A DNA stretch of 64,000 nt from Muribaculaceae bacterium. Its GTDB lineage: Bacteria > Bacillota > Clostridia > Lachnospirales > Lachnospiraceae. Positions 51,046-58,542 of the stretch are shown here, one piece after another (positions within the stretch are counted from its first letter, which is position 1; every line of letters begins with the position of its first letter). The stretch lies in NCBI GenBank assembly GCA_023666425.1, contig JAMPCA010000007.1, positions 1-64,000 of the forward strand, read 5' to 3'. The notes below the pieces were generated by a model. The model ran no database searches, was not told the DNA's origin, and was given only the letters and a program-made list of their open reading frames with translations. Both the position numbers and the translations under genes were made by a program.

Positions 51046-51718
51046 TGTGCTTCCTTATCGGCCACAGTGCCAGTGCATCGATCCTGGTCGCAATGGCGCA
51101 GGCCTGCTCTACTACGCGCTCTGTCTGCTGGGAGAGAGAGCTGATCCTCTGCTCTGCCTGGCGCGCCCGCTGCACGCCCTCGTCTGCATGTCCAAGCGCC
51201 TCGTCCGCGTGTCCCAATGCCTCGTCTGCCTGTCCTAATGCCACCTCTGCCTGACGGTACGCCTGCTTGGAGTGCTCCAGTGCTTCCCCGGCCTGACGGG
51301 ACGTCTCCAGAGAATGCTCCAGCGCCTCCCCGGCACGGCGGGACGCCTCCCACGACTGCTCTAAAGCCTCGCCTGCCTGACGTGCCGTCTCACGGGACTG
51401 TGTCAGCGCTTTCCCGACCTGCTTCGTCGCCTCTCTGGACTGTTCCAAGGCTTCTCCGGCCTGACGCGCCGCTTCCTCCGCCTGTCTTGTGGCGGCGTTC
51501 ACCTTGTCAGCGGTCAGCTCCAGTCCGTGGATCGTATCCTTCAGTGTGCCAATCGCATTTGTGATCTCCCCAACCTGCTGAATCTGTCTCTCGCACTCGT
51601 CAATCCTCAGATTCGCTTCCTCCAGATAGTTGCGGAGATGCTCAATCTCCTTGCTGCGGTCCAACAGTAATTCCAGCAGGTCCACTCGTTTTAATTTTTT
51701 AAGGTCAAGCTCTGCCAT
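51038..51718 (-). CDS. Coiled-coil protein with 14-residue repeats at the head of the surface operon
   Basis: The 226-residue soluble protein has a leucine/charged N-terminal helix (KKLKRVDLLELLLDRSKEIE) and then about six tandem ~14-residue units of the form QAGEALEQSREATK between residues ~85 and 160. Shorter seven-residue units (ADEALGH) follow, and a basic end (LALWPIRKHNG). There is no signal peptide. The repeats predict a long rod. It overlaps lepB by 8 bp (coupled). An intracellular scaffold or regulator for the operon is conceivable; nothing proves it. Repeat number may vary between strains. GGTGGAGG precedes the ATG. Confidence 0.8.
   Translation of the reverse strand: MAELDLKKLKRVDLLELLLDRSKEIEHLRNYLEEANLRIDECERQIQQVGEITNAIGTLKDTIHGLELTADKVNAATRQAEEAARQAGEALEQSREATKQVGKALTQSRETARQAGEALEQSWEASRRAGEALEHSLETSRQAGEALEHSKQAYRQAEVALGQADEALGHADEALGHADEGVQRARQAEQRISSLSQQTERVVEQACAIATRIDALALWPIRKHNG
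51245..51480 (-). repeat. 42-bp tandem repeats within the coiled-coil gene
   Basis: About six units of roughly 42 bp, with recurrent plus-strand CGGCCTGACG/CCTGCCTGACG and CTCCAGCGC blocks, encode the 14-residue coiled-coil units. They diverge in third positions, indicating older duplication plus selection for the protein repeat. Confidence 0.75.
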
Positions 51719-51777
51719 ACTGCCTCCACCCGCTCGTTTTAGAGTACCTTAATAAAAGGTATGAAACCCCTTTCTCC

Positions 51778-51806
51778 ATGATACCACTTTTTCCGCTATA
51801 TGTTAA
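51778..51806 (-). promoter_or_regulatory. Proximal candidate promoter of the surface-fibre operon
   Basis: On the minus strand TTAACA (plus 51801-51806) and TATCAT (plus 51778-51783) are 17 bp apart, about 60 bp before the first start codon at 51718. Confidence 0.55.
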
Positions 51807-51869
51807 TTAGTAATGTGCACTAAATTTTTTAAATTTTTTATAATAAAATACCTACGAAACTACTCATAA

Positions 51870-52207
51870 CAATAGCGCCATCTGATATCAATTACCAGAT
51901 GACGCTATCTCTGCTCGCTGTCCATTGGAGTATACCTCTCTTTTCGTACTTGTTCACCCAGCTTCCACTGTTCTCCATCGCGGCCTCCCGGACTGGCTTT
52001 GTATCCGATTAACGATCTTATCCAAAGCTCCATCCCTTTTTTCTTACACTGTCGCCGCGGGTGTCCGGAACCGAATGCACCTTTGTACTTTTCGCCTGGG
52101 TTGCTTCTTACCTTAACTTATGTTCCCTTTGGACTGTACCTCCTTTCTTAGATTCTTACGCGGGGATCTTCCGTCTCCCCCGTCTTACTTTCCTCTCTCT
52201 TTTTGAT
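51870..52207 (-). ncRNA. Candidate structured leader RNA or stand-alone small RNA ahead of the surface operon
   Basis: A promoter at 52214-52242 would start a transcript near 52207, but the first gene begins only at 51718. The 590-bp space holds no ORF with a ribosome site on the minus strand. In the minus-strand RNA I see a local hairpin CGGGG...CCCCG near the 5' end, and three distant complementary pairs: TCCAAAG/CTTTGGA, ACCCAG/CTGGGT and GTAC/GTAC. An ACAC/GTGT helix lies within the GC-rich centre, and the hairpin at 51872-51908 is at the 3' end. I cannot match it to c-di-GMP, T-box, 6S, raiA or other known classes. Confidence 0.4.
51872..51908 (-). terminator. Hairpin at the end of the leader RNA
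   Basis: ATAGCG-c-CATCTG (51872-51884) and CCAGATG-a-CGCTAT (51895-51908) pair with one mismatch and a ten-base loop. The minus-strand continuation TTGTTATG is only a weak U-run, so it could be an attenuator or the 3' end of a small RNA. Confidence 0.55.
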
Positions 52208-52213
52208 AAATCT

Positions 52214-52242
52214 AATATACCACCCAGGCTTTACTTTGTCAA
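52214..52242 (-). promoter_or_regulatory. Strong promoter of the leader RNA / surface operon
   Basis: A perfect TTGACA (plus 52237-52242) and TATATT (plus 52214-52219) are 17 bp apart on the minus strand, with a very A/T-rich stretch just upstream resembling an UP element. Confidence 0.8.
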
Positions 52243-52305
52243 CATATTTTTTAAAAATTTTTAAAAAAGTTTTCTCTTATCTCATTATTGTACTTTTTTA
52301 TCATA

Positions 52306-53115
52306 TTATTCAGACAATATATCTTGTTCCGACTTTTCTACACGAATCATGCGGACGGCCAGACAGACGGTTACAGCCGTCAGCAGCGCAACGATTCCTT
52401 CTACAGCCACAACGGACAGATAGTTCATACCCACCACTGCGGCGAAGTCCACAAGAAAGTGCATGGCAAAGGCGAGAAGCCAGCCGCTCTTCTTTTTGTA
52501 CCTGACTGCCACATAGACAAGCACGGAAAAGGCGATATGTGAAAAAATCGCAAAAATGCGCTCTGCCCCGCCGAGAAAGAACTGATACGCCGGAAGTGTC
52601 CAGAGGGCGGAAAGCTGCTCCATGACGGTGCCTGCCACCGCCGGATCCAGCGCATTGAGGGTGCTTTCCATTCCACCGCTGTTAATCATTATGGACGTTA
52701 CCAGGTTGCTGATGCTGCTTAAACCCACGATCAGAACTGCTTCTATCCCGCCGTGCCCCACACCGTACATCAGCGCGTTTGGCAGATCCAGCCGCTTTTT
52801 CATAAAAAAGCGCATGGCGGTAAACCGCCCCGTCTCCTCAAACAGTGCCGCCGCAAGTCCGCCGTATAAGCCGTACACCCAGATGTTATTTGTGAGCGTC
52901 TCCTCCCCGAAAATTCCGAGGACGGTAAAATGCAGAATCTGCTCCAGCACCATCGCAAACAGAAAGAAAGTCGCGCCGCCCGTCAAAAAGCTCACCATAC
53001 CCGCCTTTGTCTTTTTACACAGTAAAATCACTAATGCAAGCGGCAGCCCAATGCTCACCACCAGCGTAAACAGGATGCCTGCTATGGTTCCCGCGCCTAC
53101 TGTTCCCACTTCCAT
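52306..53115 (-). CDS. YhfC-family intramembrane metalloprotease
   Basis: The 269-residue, about eight-helix protein carries AALFEETGRFTAMRFFM, NALMYGVGHGGIEAVL and LAFAMHFLVDFAAVVG, the Glu/His motifs of the YhfC family, relatives of CPBP/PrsW-type membrane proteases. The substrate is unknown. It is the last gene of the MerR-YbjQ-YhfC unit: the YbjQ stop codon overlaps its ribosome site (TAGGGGGAC). Confidence 0.88.
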   Translation of the reverse strand: MEVGTVGAGTIAGILFTLVVSIGLPLALVILLCKKTKAGMVSFLTGGATFFLFAMVLEQILHFTVLGIFGEETLTNNIWVYGLYGGLAAALFEETGRFTAMRFFMKKRLDLPNALMYGVGHGGIEAVLIVGLSSISNLVTSIMINSGGMESTLNALDPAVAGTVMEQLSALWTLPAYQFFLGGAERIFAIFSHIAFSVLVYVAVRYKKKSGWLLAFAMHFLVDFAAVVGMNYLSVVAVEGIVALLTAVTVCLAVRMIRVEKSEQDILSE

Positions 53116-53126
53116 GTCCTGTCCCC

Positions 53127-53447
53127 CTATGCCTTTTCTCTATATGCGACAGCGGTGCCGTATGCGATCACCTCCGCCGCGCCGCTCATCACCTGCGAGC
53201 TGCCGTACTTGATGCCGATCACCGCATCCGCCCCCAGCGCCTTCGCCTCGTCCACCATGCGCTTGACCGCAATCTGCCTCGCCTCGTTGAGCATCTCTGT
53301 ATAGCCGACAATCTCACCGCCCACCAGCGTCTTCATGCCCGCCATAAAATCACGTCCGATATTTTTTGTCTGTACAATTGTTCCCTTTACCATTCCAAGC
53401 GCCTCGATCTCCTGCCCCGGAATATACTCAATACTTAGAAGCTTCAT
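53127..53447 (-). CDS. YbjQ/UPF0145-family protein
   Basis: The 106-residue protein matches the YbjQ heavy-metal-binding-like domain: GMVKGTIVQTKNIGRDFMAG, GEIVGYTEMLNEARQIAVKRM and ALGADAVIGIKYGSSQVM. The proteins form pentamers, with unproven metal or ligand binding. Its first 20 bp overlap the MerR gene, with GGAGGGGAAGAGG before the ATG. Confidence 0.93.
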   Translation of the reverse strand: MKLLSIEYIPGQEIEALGMVKGTIVQTKNIGRDFMAGMKTLVGGEIVGYTEMLNEARQIAVKRMVDEAKALGADAVIGIKYGSSQVMSGAAEVIAYGTAVAYREKA

Positions 53448-54057
53448 CCTCTTCCCCTCCTTTAATCTCTTTCATCCGCCCGATCAGTGCCGCAAAAACG
53501 GCTGCCCCAATCGAAACAGACATTACAATATAGACAATAATCACGACGGGCGGAACCGGGTCTATCGTGTTCACCCACAACAGTACCAGCACCGGAATAA
53601 TCACTGCCAGCAGGATAATGACAAGTCCGGCGACAACTGCGCCCGTCAGCTTTTTCTTCTGGCGGTCTCTTTTTTCCACATTCATAAAATGCATTCCCTC
53701 CTTCTGCTCCAGGCAGCTCTCTGTGTCAAGGCTCCGGAGTGTCTCATGCCGTTCGATCATCTGCCCCGCCAGCGCCTGCATACGGTCAAGCCTCTCCTTC
53801 TGCCGCTCCAGCGTATCCAGATGTCTGTCCAGACATTCCTCCAGCCGCATCCGTCCCGCCAGCAGAGCCCCAATATCCTCTATGGACACGCCGAGCTTTC
53901 GCAGAAGCTTGATCTGCTTCAAGCGCTCGATATCCTCCTGCCCATATTCCCGGTATCCGTTTTCTGCCCGGTTCGGAGTCAAAAGCCCCTGCTCCTCATA
54001 GAAGCGGATGTTCTTCCTGGTGATCCCCACCAGTTCCTCCACATACTTGATCCTCAC
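53428..54057 (-). CDS. MerR-family regulator with C-terminal membrane segments
   Basis: A 209-residue protein with a GTG start at 54057 (VRIKYVEELVGI, AAAGGGAGTG upstream). An N-terminal MerR winged helix (RKNIRFYEEQGLLTPNRAENGYREYGQEDIE, split here by eye at residues ~12-45) and dimerisation coiled coil are followed by two TM helices near the C-terminus (AVVAGLVIILLAVIIPVLVLLW and VVIIVYIVMSVSIGAAVFAAL). A membrane-tethered MerR is uncommon but recurs in clostridia, where it may sense envelope stress. It lies under a MerR-type 19-bp-spacer promoter and overlaps the YbjQ gene by 20 bp. Confidence 0.9.
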   Translation of the reverse strand: MRIKYVEELVGITRKNIRFYEEQGLLTPNRAENGYREYGQEDIERLKQIKLLRKLGVSIEDIGALLAGRMRLEECLDRHLDTLERQKERLDRMQALAGQMIERHETLRSLDTESCLEQKEGMHFMNVEKRDRQKKKLTGAVVAGLVIILLAVIIPVLVLLWVNTIDPVPPVVIIVYIVMSVSIGAAVFAALIGRMKEIKGGEEDEASKY

Positions 54058-54100
54058 AGCTTCACTCCCTTTCGCAGCGGGTCTGCCCGTTTGCATATCC

Positions 54101-54131
54101 GTTATACAGCTTCCACAAGGTGGAAGGTCAA
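54101..54131 (-). promoter_or_regulatory. MerR-type promoter with 19-bp spacer and internal palindrome
   Basis: TTGACC (plus 54126-54131) and TATAAC (plus 54101-54106) are 19 bp apart on the minus strand. The spacer holds CTTCCACCTTGTGGAAG, an imperfect palindrome of the type bound by MerR dimers, which untwist the long spacer. This strongly suggests autoregulation. Confidence 0.85.
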
Positions 54132-54195
54132 GAGTTTTTTGCATTTTTATTATATCTTTTTTCATAAATACCTGCAACTTTTCGCAAAATACCTC

Positions 54196-54226
54196 TTGAC
54201 ACATTATACTATGTCATGTATAGTAT
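54196..54226 (+). promoter_or_regulatory. PadR-operon promoter with overlapping operator palindrome
   Basis: TTGACA (54196-54201) and TATAGT (54219-54224) are 17 bp apart. ATACTAT (54206-54212) and ATAGTAT (54220-54226) form a perfect inverted repeat around GTCATGT that covers the spacer and -10. A bound repressor would block RNA polymerase; PadR autoregulation is the obvious candidate. Confidence 0.8.
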
Positions 54227-54247
54227 ACCGCATAAGGAGGTATCGCA

Positions 54248-54568
54248 ATGGATATACAACTAAAACGGGGAATGCTGGATGTCTGTGTCCTAAGCGCCCT
54301 GCTGCGGGAAGATTCCTATGGGTATAAAATCATCAAGGATCTGCAGCCCCATATCGGGATTTCAGAGTCTACGTTATACCCGATTCTGCGCCGGCTGGAG
54401 TCCGCGGGAGCCGTGACCGTATATTCCTCGGAGCACAACGGGCGGCTGCGAAAGTATTACGCCATCACAGAGGCAGGAAGAGAACGTATCCGGGAATTTC
54501 TCGAAGAGTGGAAATCAATTCTGGATATCTACACATTTATAGAGGAGGAGATGAAAAGCCATGAATAA
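54248..54568 (+). CDS. PadR-family transcriptional regulator
   Basis: The 106-residue protein begins MDIQLKRGMLDVCVLSALLR, with the winged helix LREDSYGYKIIKDLQPHIGISESTLYPILRRLE and wing YSSEHNGRLRKYYAITEAG typical of PadR subfamily 1. It probably represses its own operon through the palindrome overlapping the promoter. AAGGAGG precedes the ATG. Its last 8 bp overlap the DUF1700 gene. Confidence 0.95.
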   Translation: MDIQLKRGMLDVCVLSALLREDSYGYKIIKDLQPHIGISESTLYPILRRLESAGAVTVYSSEHNGRLRKYYAITEAGRERIREFLEEWKSILDIYTFIEEEMKSHE

Positions 54569-55175
54569 GCAGGAATTTTTACAAGCATTAAAGGCAAGGC
54601 TTTCGGAATATCCGAAGGAAGAAATAATGAAATCCATCGGCTACTATTCAGAGATGCTGGAGGACCGCATAGAAGACGGCATAAGCGAGGAGGAGGCGGT
54701 CGCCTCTCTTGGAAGTGTGGACGCGATTGCAGAGCAGATCAAATGCGAGCTGCCGATGGGGACGCTGATCCGGCACAAGACAAAGGAACGGACAAAAGAC
54801 AGACGGATGCCCGCATGGGCAATCGTACTTTTGGTCATCGGGTCGCCGCTGTGGATCGGTATTGTGGCACTGCTGTTTGGACTTTTTGTTATGGTGTACG
54901 CACTCGTCTGGACGGCAGACCTTATGCTGTGGGCTGCCGATTTCATGCTGGGCTGCGGGGTTTTATGCGGCATTGCGGGCTTCGCCTTAAGCCTGACAAA
55001 GCTGGCGGCAGGCTCGTCGCTCATCTATCTCGGCGGGATGCTCACATGCGGCGGACTCGGAATCTTTCTCTTTTTCGGCAGCCGGGCCGTCACTAAGGGA
55101 ATTCTTTATGGCACAAAGCAGAGCTATTTGGGCATCAAACGGGCACTGGTCGGCAAAACAGCAAAGGAGGCATAA
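54561..55175 (+). CDS. DUF1700-family membrane protein
   Basis: A 204-residue protein with the N-terminal DUF1700 signature (MNKQEFLQALKARLSEYPKE, EDGISEEEAVASLGSVDAIA) followed by about four TM helices (AIVLLVIGSPLWIGIVALLF, LGCGVLCGIAGFALSLTKLA and others) and a basic tail. The family is nearly always encoded between a PadR regulator and a DUF4097 protein, as here, and is thought to join envelope-stress responses; the function is unproven. Confidence 0.92.
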   Translation: MNKQEFLQALKARLSEYPKEEIMKSIGYYSEMLEDRIEDGISEEEAVASLGSVDAIAEQIKCELPMGTLIRHKTKERTKDRRMPAWAIVLLVIGSPLWIGIVALLFGLFVMVYALVWTADLMLWAADFMLGCGVLCGIAGFALSLTKLAAGSSLIYLGGMLTCGGLGIFLFFGSRAVTKGILYGTKQSYLGIKRALVGKTAKEA

Positions 55176-55178
55176 ATA

Positions 55179-56171
55179 ATGAAAACGATTCAAAAATTAT
55201 TGTGCGGCGCAGGCATCGCGACCGCGGCGGGAATCCTTGTCATGGGAATCGGCGTCGGCATTCTGCGGACGGAAGCAAATCCGCAGGCACGGGATTACCA
55301 AACACAAATCTATACAGCAACGGGAGATGTCACAGCGATCCACGCCTCCCTGATCAGTGAGGATATTGATGTGAGGCCCGCCGATATTTCATCGGTCGAG
55401 ATTACCTATACCGACGATGTGGGCAAACCGCTCTATACGATATCAGAAAAGAATGGCACCCTGCAGATCAGGCGGAAAAGTGCCATAATAAACCTTCCGG
55501 TCTTTTACTCCGACTACTTTTCGGAGGAACTGCCCGCAACTGTATCCATCCGGGTTCCGAAGGACTCTGTTTTAAGTACGGATTTTTCGACTACCTCCGG
55601 CAATCTTAGTATTGCTGACCTCACGGTCAGTAAGCTGAATTTTGACGGAACATCGGGAAAAGCGACCGTTCAAAATATGGTTGTGGAGGGAGATCTGGTG
55701 ACAGACACCACCTCCGGGGATATATACATGAAGAATGTCAGCGTAGCAGACAATCTGCTGTGCAATTCTACCAGCGGCAAGGTGCGTATGGACATGGTTC
55801 GGGCAGACAAAAATATCCGCGTGGACAAAACCTCCGGGGACTGGAATCTGTTTGATGTGACTGCACTGGGCGTGCTTTCCATGGAGAGCACCTCCGGCAG
55901 CATCGACGGAACCCTCGTATCTGCGCAGAGTGTGCTCATGGATACCACCTCCGGAGACGTCGCCCTCTCTCTGCTTACTGTGGCAGAGAAAATTGATGTG
56001 GACGGAACCTCCTCCAATGTGCGCATCGGGCTCACCGATTCGTGGGAGACTTACAGGATCCGCATCGATACGACCTCTGGCCGCTCAAATCTTCCGAACC
56101 GCTACGAGGGCGGCGGAAAAAAGGAGATTCATATAGATACTACCTCCGGAGATGTTCTGTTTGAGGAGTGA
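55179..56171 (+). CDS. DUF4097-family beta-helix surface protein
   Basis: A 330-residue protein with an N-terminal membrane anchor (LLCGAGIATAAGILVMGIGV) and a DUF4097 domain. About ten tandem ~20-residue turns carry a T/S-T-S-G/S-D/K/N motif (TTSGDIYMKN, STSGKVRMDM, TTSGDVALSL), typical of a right-handed beta-helix adhesin-like domain outside the cell. Function unknown. It is last in the PadR-DUF1700-DUF4097 operon. Confidence 0.93.
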   Translation: MKTIQKLLCGAGIATAAGILVMGIGVGILRTEANPQARDYQTQIYTATGDVTAIHASLISEDIDVRPADISSVEITYTDDVGKPLYTISEKNGTLQIRRKSAIINLPVFYSDYFSEELPATVSIRVPKDSVLSTDFSTTSGNLSIADLTVSKLNFDGTSGKATVQNMVVEGDLVTDTTSGDIYMKNVSVADNLLCNSTSGKVRMDMVRADKNIRVDKTSGDWNLFDVTALGVLSMESTSGSIDGTLVSAQSVLMDTTSGDVALSLLTVAEKIDVDGTSSNVRIGLTDSWETYRIRIDTTSGRSNLPNRYEGGGKKEIHIDTTSGDVLFEE

Positions 56172-56189
56172 GGCAGGCGGGCTTTTCGC

Positions 56190-57416
56190 CTATGCCCCGA
56201 TTACCTTTGCAAACTTCTTCTTGCCGCGCTTCACCACCCTGCCGTCGCCACCAAAGTCAGAGAGCTTGTAGCTTACGCCGATATCCGTAATCTTCTCGCC
56301 GTCCACGGTGACGCCGCCCTGCTGCACCGCACGGCGGGCTTCGGAACGGCTCTCGCACAAACCGGCTTTTACGAGCACCGCCATGATATCCATGTCCCGC
56401 ACGGCAAAATCTACTTCGGTCACCTCTACGGTCGGCATACTCGAGGCGTCCCCGCTGCCTGCAAACAGCGCGTGGGATGCCTCTTTTGCTTTCTCTGCCT
56501 CCTCCCCGCCATGCACGAGCTTCGTCAGCTCAAAGGCAAGAATCTCCTTCGCCTCGTTGAGCTGCGCGCCCTCCCATGCATCCATTTTCTGAATCTCCTC
56601 AATCGGAAGGAAGGTCAGCATCCGGATGCATTTCAGCACATCTGCATCCGCCACGTTTCTCCAGTACTGGAAAAACTCAAAGGGCGAGGTCTTCTGCGGG
56701 TCAAGCCACACGGCATTGCCCGCGGTCTTTCCCATTTTATTTCCCTGCGAATCCGTGAGCAGCGTGATGGTCATGGCATGGGCGTCCTTCCCCAGCTTGC
56801 GGCGGATCAGCTCCGTGCCGCCCAGCATATTGCTCCACTGGTCATCTCCCCCGAACTGCATGTTGCAGCCGTATTTCTGGAACAGCATGTAAAAGTCGTA
56901 GCTCTGCATAATCATATAGTTGAACTCGAGAAAACTCAGGCCCTTCTCCATACGCTGTTTGTAGCACTCCGCCCGCAGCATATTGTTGACGCTGAAGCAC
57001 GCGCCCACCTCCCGGAGCAATTCCACATAATTCAGTTCCAGCAGCCAGTCTGCGTTGTTTACCATCATGGCCTTTCCCTCGCCGAAATCAATGAAACGCT
57101 CCATCTGCCGCCGGAAACATTCCGCATTGTGGTCAATGTCCTCCTTCGTCAGCATTTTTCGCATATCCGTCCTGCCGGAGGGATCTCCAATCATCGTGGT
57201 TCCGCCTCCGATCAGGGCGATGGGTCTGTTCCCCGCCATCTGCAGACGCTTCATCAGGGTCAGCGCCATAAAATGCCCTGCGGTCAGGGAATCCGCCGTA
57301 CAGTCAAAGCCGATATAAAAGGTCGCTTTCCCCTCGTTGATCATGCTCTTGATTTCTTCCTCATTCGTCACCTGGGCAATCAGGCCTCTGGCAACCAGTT
57401 CATCGTACAATGTCAT
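56190..57416 (-). CDS. tyrS: Tyrosyl-tRNA synthetase
   Basis: The 408-residue class I synthetase has YIGFDCTADSLTAGHFMALT (HIGH equivalent), NYMIMQSYDFYMLFQ and QFGGDDQWSNMLGG for tyrosine binding, and KMGKTAGNAVWLD (KMSKS). A C-terminal S4-like domain has CESRSEARRAVQQGGV. The start at 57416 (MTLYDELVARGLI) follows AGGAGGAAATAA; a longer frame runs into the T-box leader and is not real. It attaches tyrosine to tRNA-Tyr. Confidence 0.97.
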   Translation of the reverse strand: MTLYDELVARGLIAQVTNEEEIKSMINEGKATFYIGFDCTADSLTAGHFMALTLMKRLQMAGNRPIALIGGGTTMIGDPSGRTDMRKMLTKEDIDHNAECFRRQMERFIDFGEGKAMMVNNADWLLELNYVELLREVGACFSVNNMLRAECYKQRMEKGLSFLEFNYMIMQSYDFYMLFQKYGCNMQFGGDDQWSNMLGGTELIRRKLGKDAHAMTITLLTDSQGNKMGKTAGNAVWLDPQKTSPFEFFQYWRNVADADVLKCIRMLTFLPIEEIQKMDAWEGAQLNEAKEILAFELTKLVHGGEEAEKAKEASHALFAGSGDASSMPTVEVTEVDFAVRDMDIMAVLVKAGLCESRSEARRAVQQGGVTVDGEKITDIGVSYKLSDFGGDGRVVKRGKKKFAKVIGA

Positions 57417-57436
57417 TTTATTTCCTCCTATCCGAT

Positions 57437-57715
57437 AAAAAAACCCCCGTCCTAAAATAAGGACGAGGGGGGATTCCCGTGTTACCACCTTAGTTCGCAC
57501 ACTGCTCACACAGTATGCCTCCGCGAGTTCTATCAAACTCCAGCCTCTATAACGTGCGCCACTCCGCCGCTTCCTACTCTGTCAGCCATTTCAAAAACGA
57601 AGCTCGGGGATGTATTTCCAGTCTGCTTTCCATGCACCTCTCACCAGCCGGTAGCTCTCTGTCTGTTCCACAAAATGTACTTCTTCCCGTCACAGCCTGT
57701 ATCTGTATGAATTTG
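57437..57715 (-). promoter_or_regulatory. T-box leader controlling tyrS
   Basis: The minus-strand leader has AGAGAG and GGTGAGAGGTGC in stem I, a candidate UAC (tyrosine) specifier at plus 57613-57615 (GGAAATACATC), the T-box AAGGTGGTAACACGGG (plus about 57476-57490) and an intrinsic terminator CCCCCGTCC/GGACGaGGGGG (57444-57472) with a U-run. Uncharged tRNA-Tyr should raise read-through into tyrS. Confidence 0.93.
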
Positions 57716-57721
57716 ACACTA

Positions 57722-57750
57722 ATTATAGCCGCCAATTCACGCCTTGTCAA
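57722..57750 (-). promoter_or_regulatory. Promoter of the tyrS T-box transcript
   Basis: Perfect TTGACA (plus 57745-57750) and TATAAT (57722-57727) are 17 bp apart on the minus strand. The -35 overlaps the stop of the upstream ABC ATPase gene (57747). Confidence 0.9.
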
Positions 57751-58541
57751 CCTAAAATTGCCTTGTCGCTCGAGAATTCTTCTCCGCTGGCCTGCTCAAA
57801 CTTGTGGAGCAGATCCTCCACCGTAAGCTTACGTTTCTCCTCGCCCCGGATATCTAAAATGATATTGCCGTCCATCATCATAATCAGGCGGTTGCCATGG
57901 GCGATCGCGTCCCGCATGTTGTGGGTGATCATCAGCGTCGTCAGCTTATCACGGTTCACGATCATATCCGTCGTCTCCAGCACTTTCGCGGCCGTCTTGG
58001 GGTCGAGCGCCGCCGTGTGCTCGTCCAGCAGCAAAAGCTTGGGCTTTTTCAGTGTCGCCATGAGAAGCGTCAGCGCCTGCCTCTGCCCGCCGGAGAGAAG
58101 CCCAACCTTCGAGGTCATCCGGTCCTCCAGCCCGAGTCCGAGGGTCGCCAGCATCTCACGGTACTGCTGCCTCTCTTTCTCCCGGATGCCTCTGCGCAGG
58201 GTACGGCTCTGGCCTCTGCGCATAGCGAGGGCAAGATTCTCCTCAATCTCCATCGTCGCGGCGGTTCCGGTCATTGGATCCTGAAACACCCGCCCCAAAA
58301 AACGCGCCCTCTTGTACTCCTTTAGCTTTGTCACCTCCATCCCGTCGATGGCGATGGAGCCGCTGTCCACCGGCCAGACGCCCGCAATGGCATTGAGCAT
58401 CGTGGACTTGCCTGCGCCGTTGCCCCCGATAACGGTAACAAAATCGCCGTCCTCCAGAGTGAGGGAGAGTCCCTTAAGCGCTGTTTTCTCATTGACAGTT
58501 CCCGGGTTGAAGGTCTTGTATACATTCTTAAGCTCTAACAT
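57747..58541 (-). CDS. ABC transporter ATP-binding protein, TrpXYZ-like importer
   Basis: The 264-residue ATPase has Walker A IGGNGAGKSTMLN, signature LLSGGQRQALT, Walker B PKLLLLDEHTAALD and MITHNMRDA. It energises import with the permease encoded 1 bp upstream and the binding protein before it, and lies next to tyrS, so aromatic amino acid import is plausible. Confidence 0.94.
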   Translation of the reverse strand: MLELKNVYKTFNPGTVNEKTALKGLSLTLEDGDFVTVIGGNGAGKSTMLNAIAGVWPVDSGSIAIDGMEVTKLKEYKRARFLGRVFQDPMTGTAATMEIEENLALAMRRGQSRTLRRGIREKERQQYREMLATLGLGLEDRMTSKVGLLSGGQRQALTLLMATLKKPKLLLLDEHTAALDPKTAAKVLETTDMIVNRDKLTTLMITHNMRDAIAHGNRLIMMMDGNIILDIRGEEKRKLTVEDLLHKFEQASGEEFSSDKAILG

Positions 58542-58542
58542 A

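Noticed and set aside
51870-52207. c-di-GMP (GEMM), T-box, 6S or RNase P RNA
   Set aside because: I searched by eye for their conserved blocks (for example AGTGGTAAC, GAGGAAAGTCC with partner motifs) and found no convincing match.
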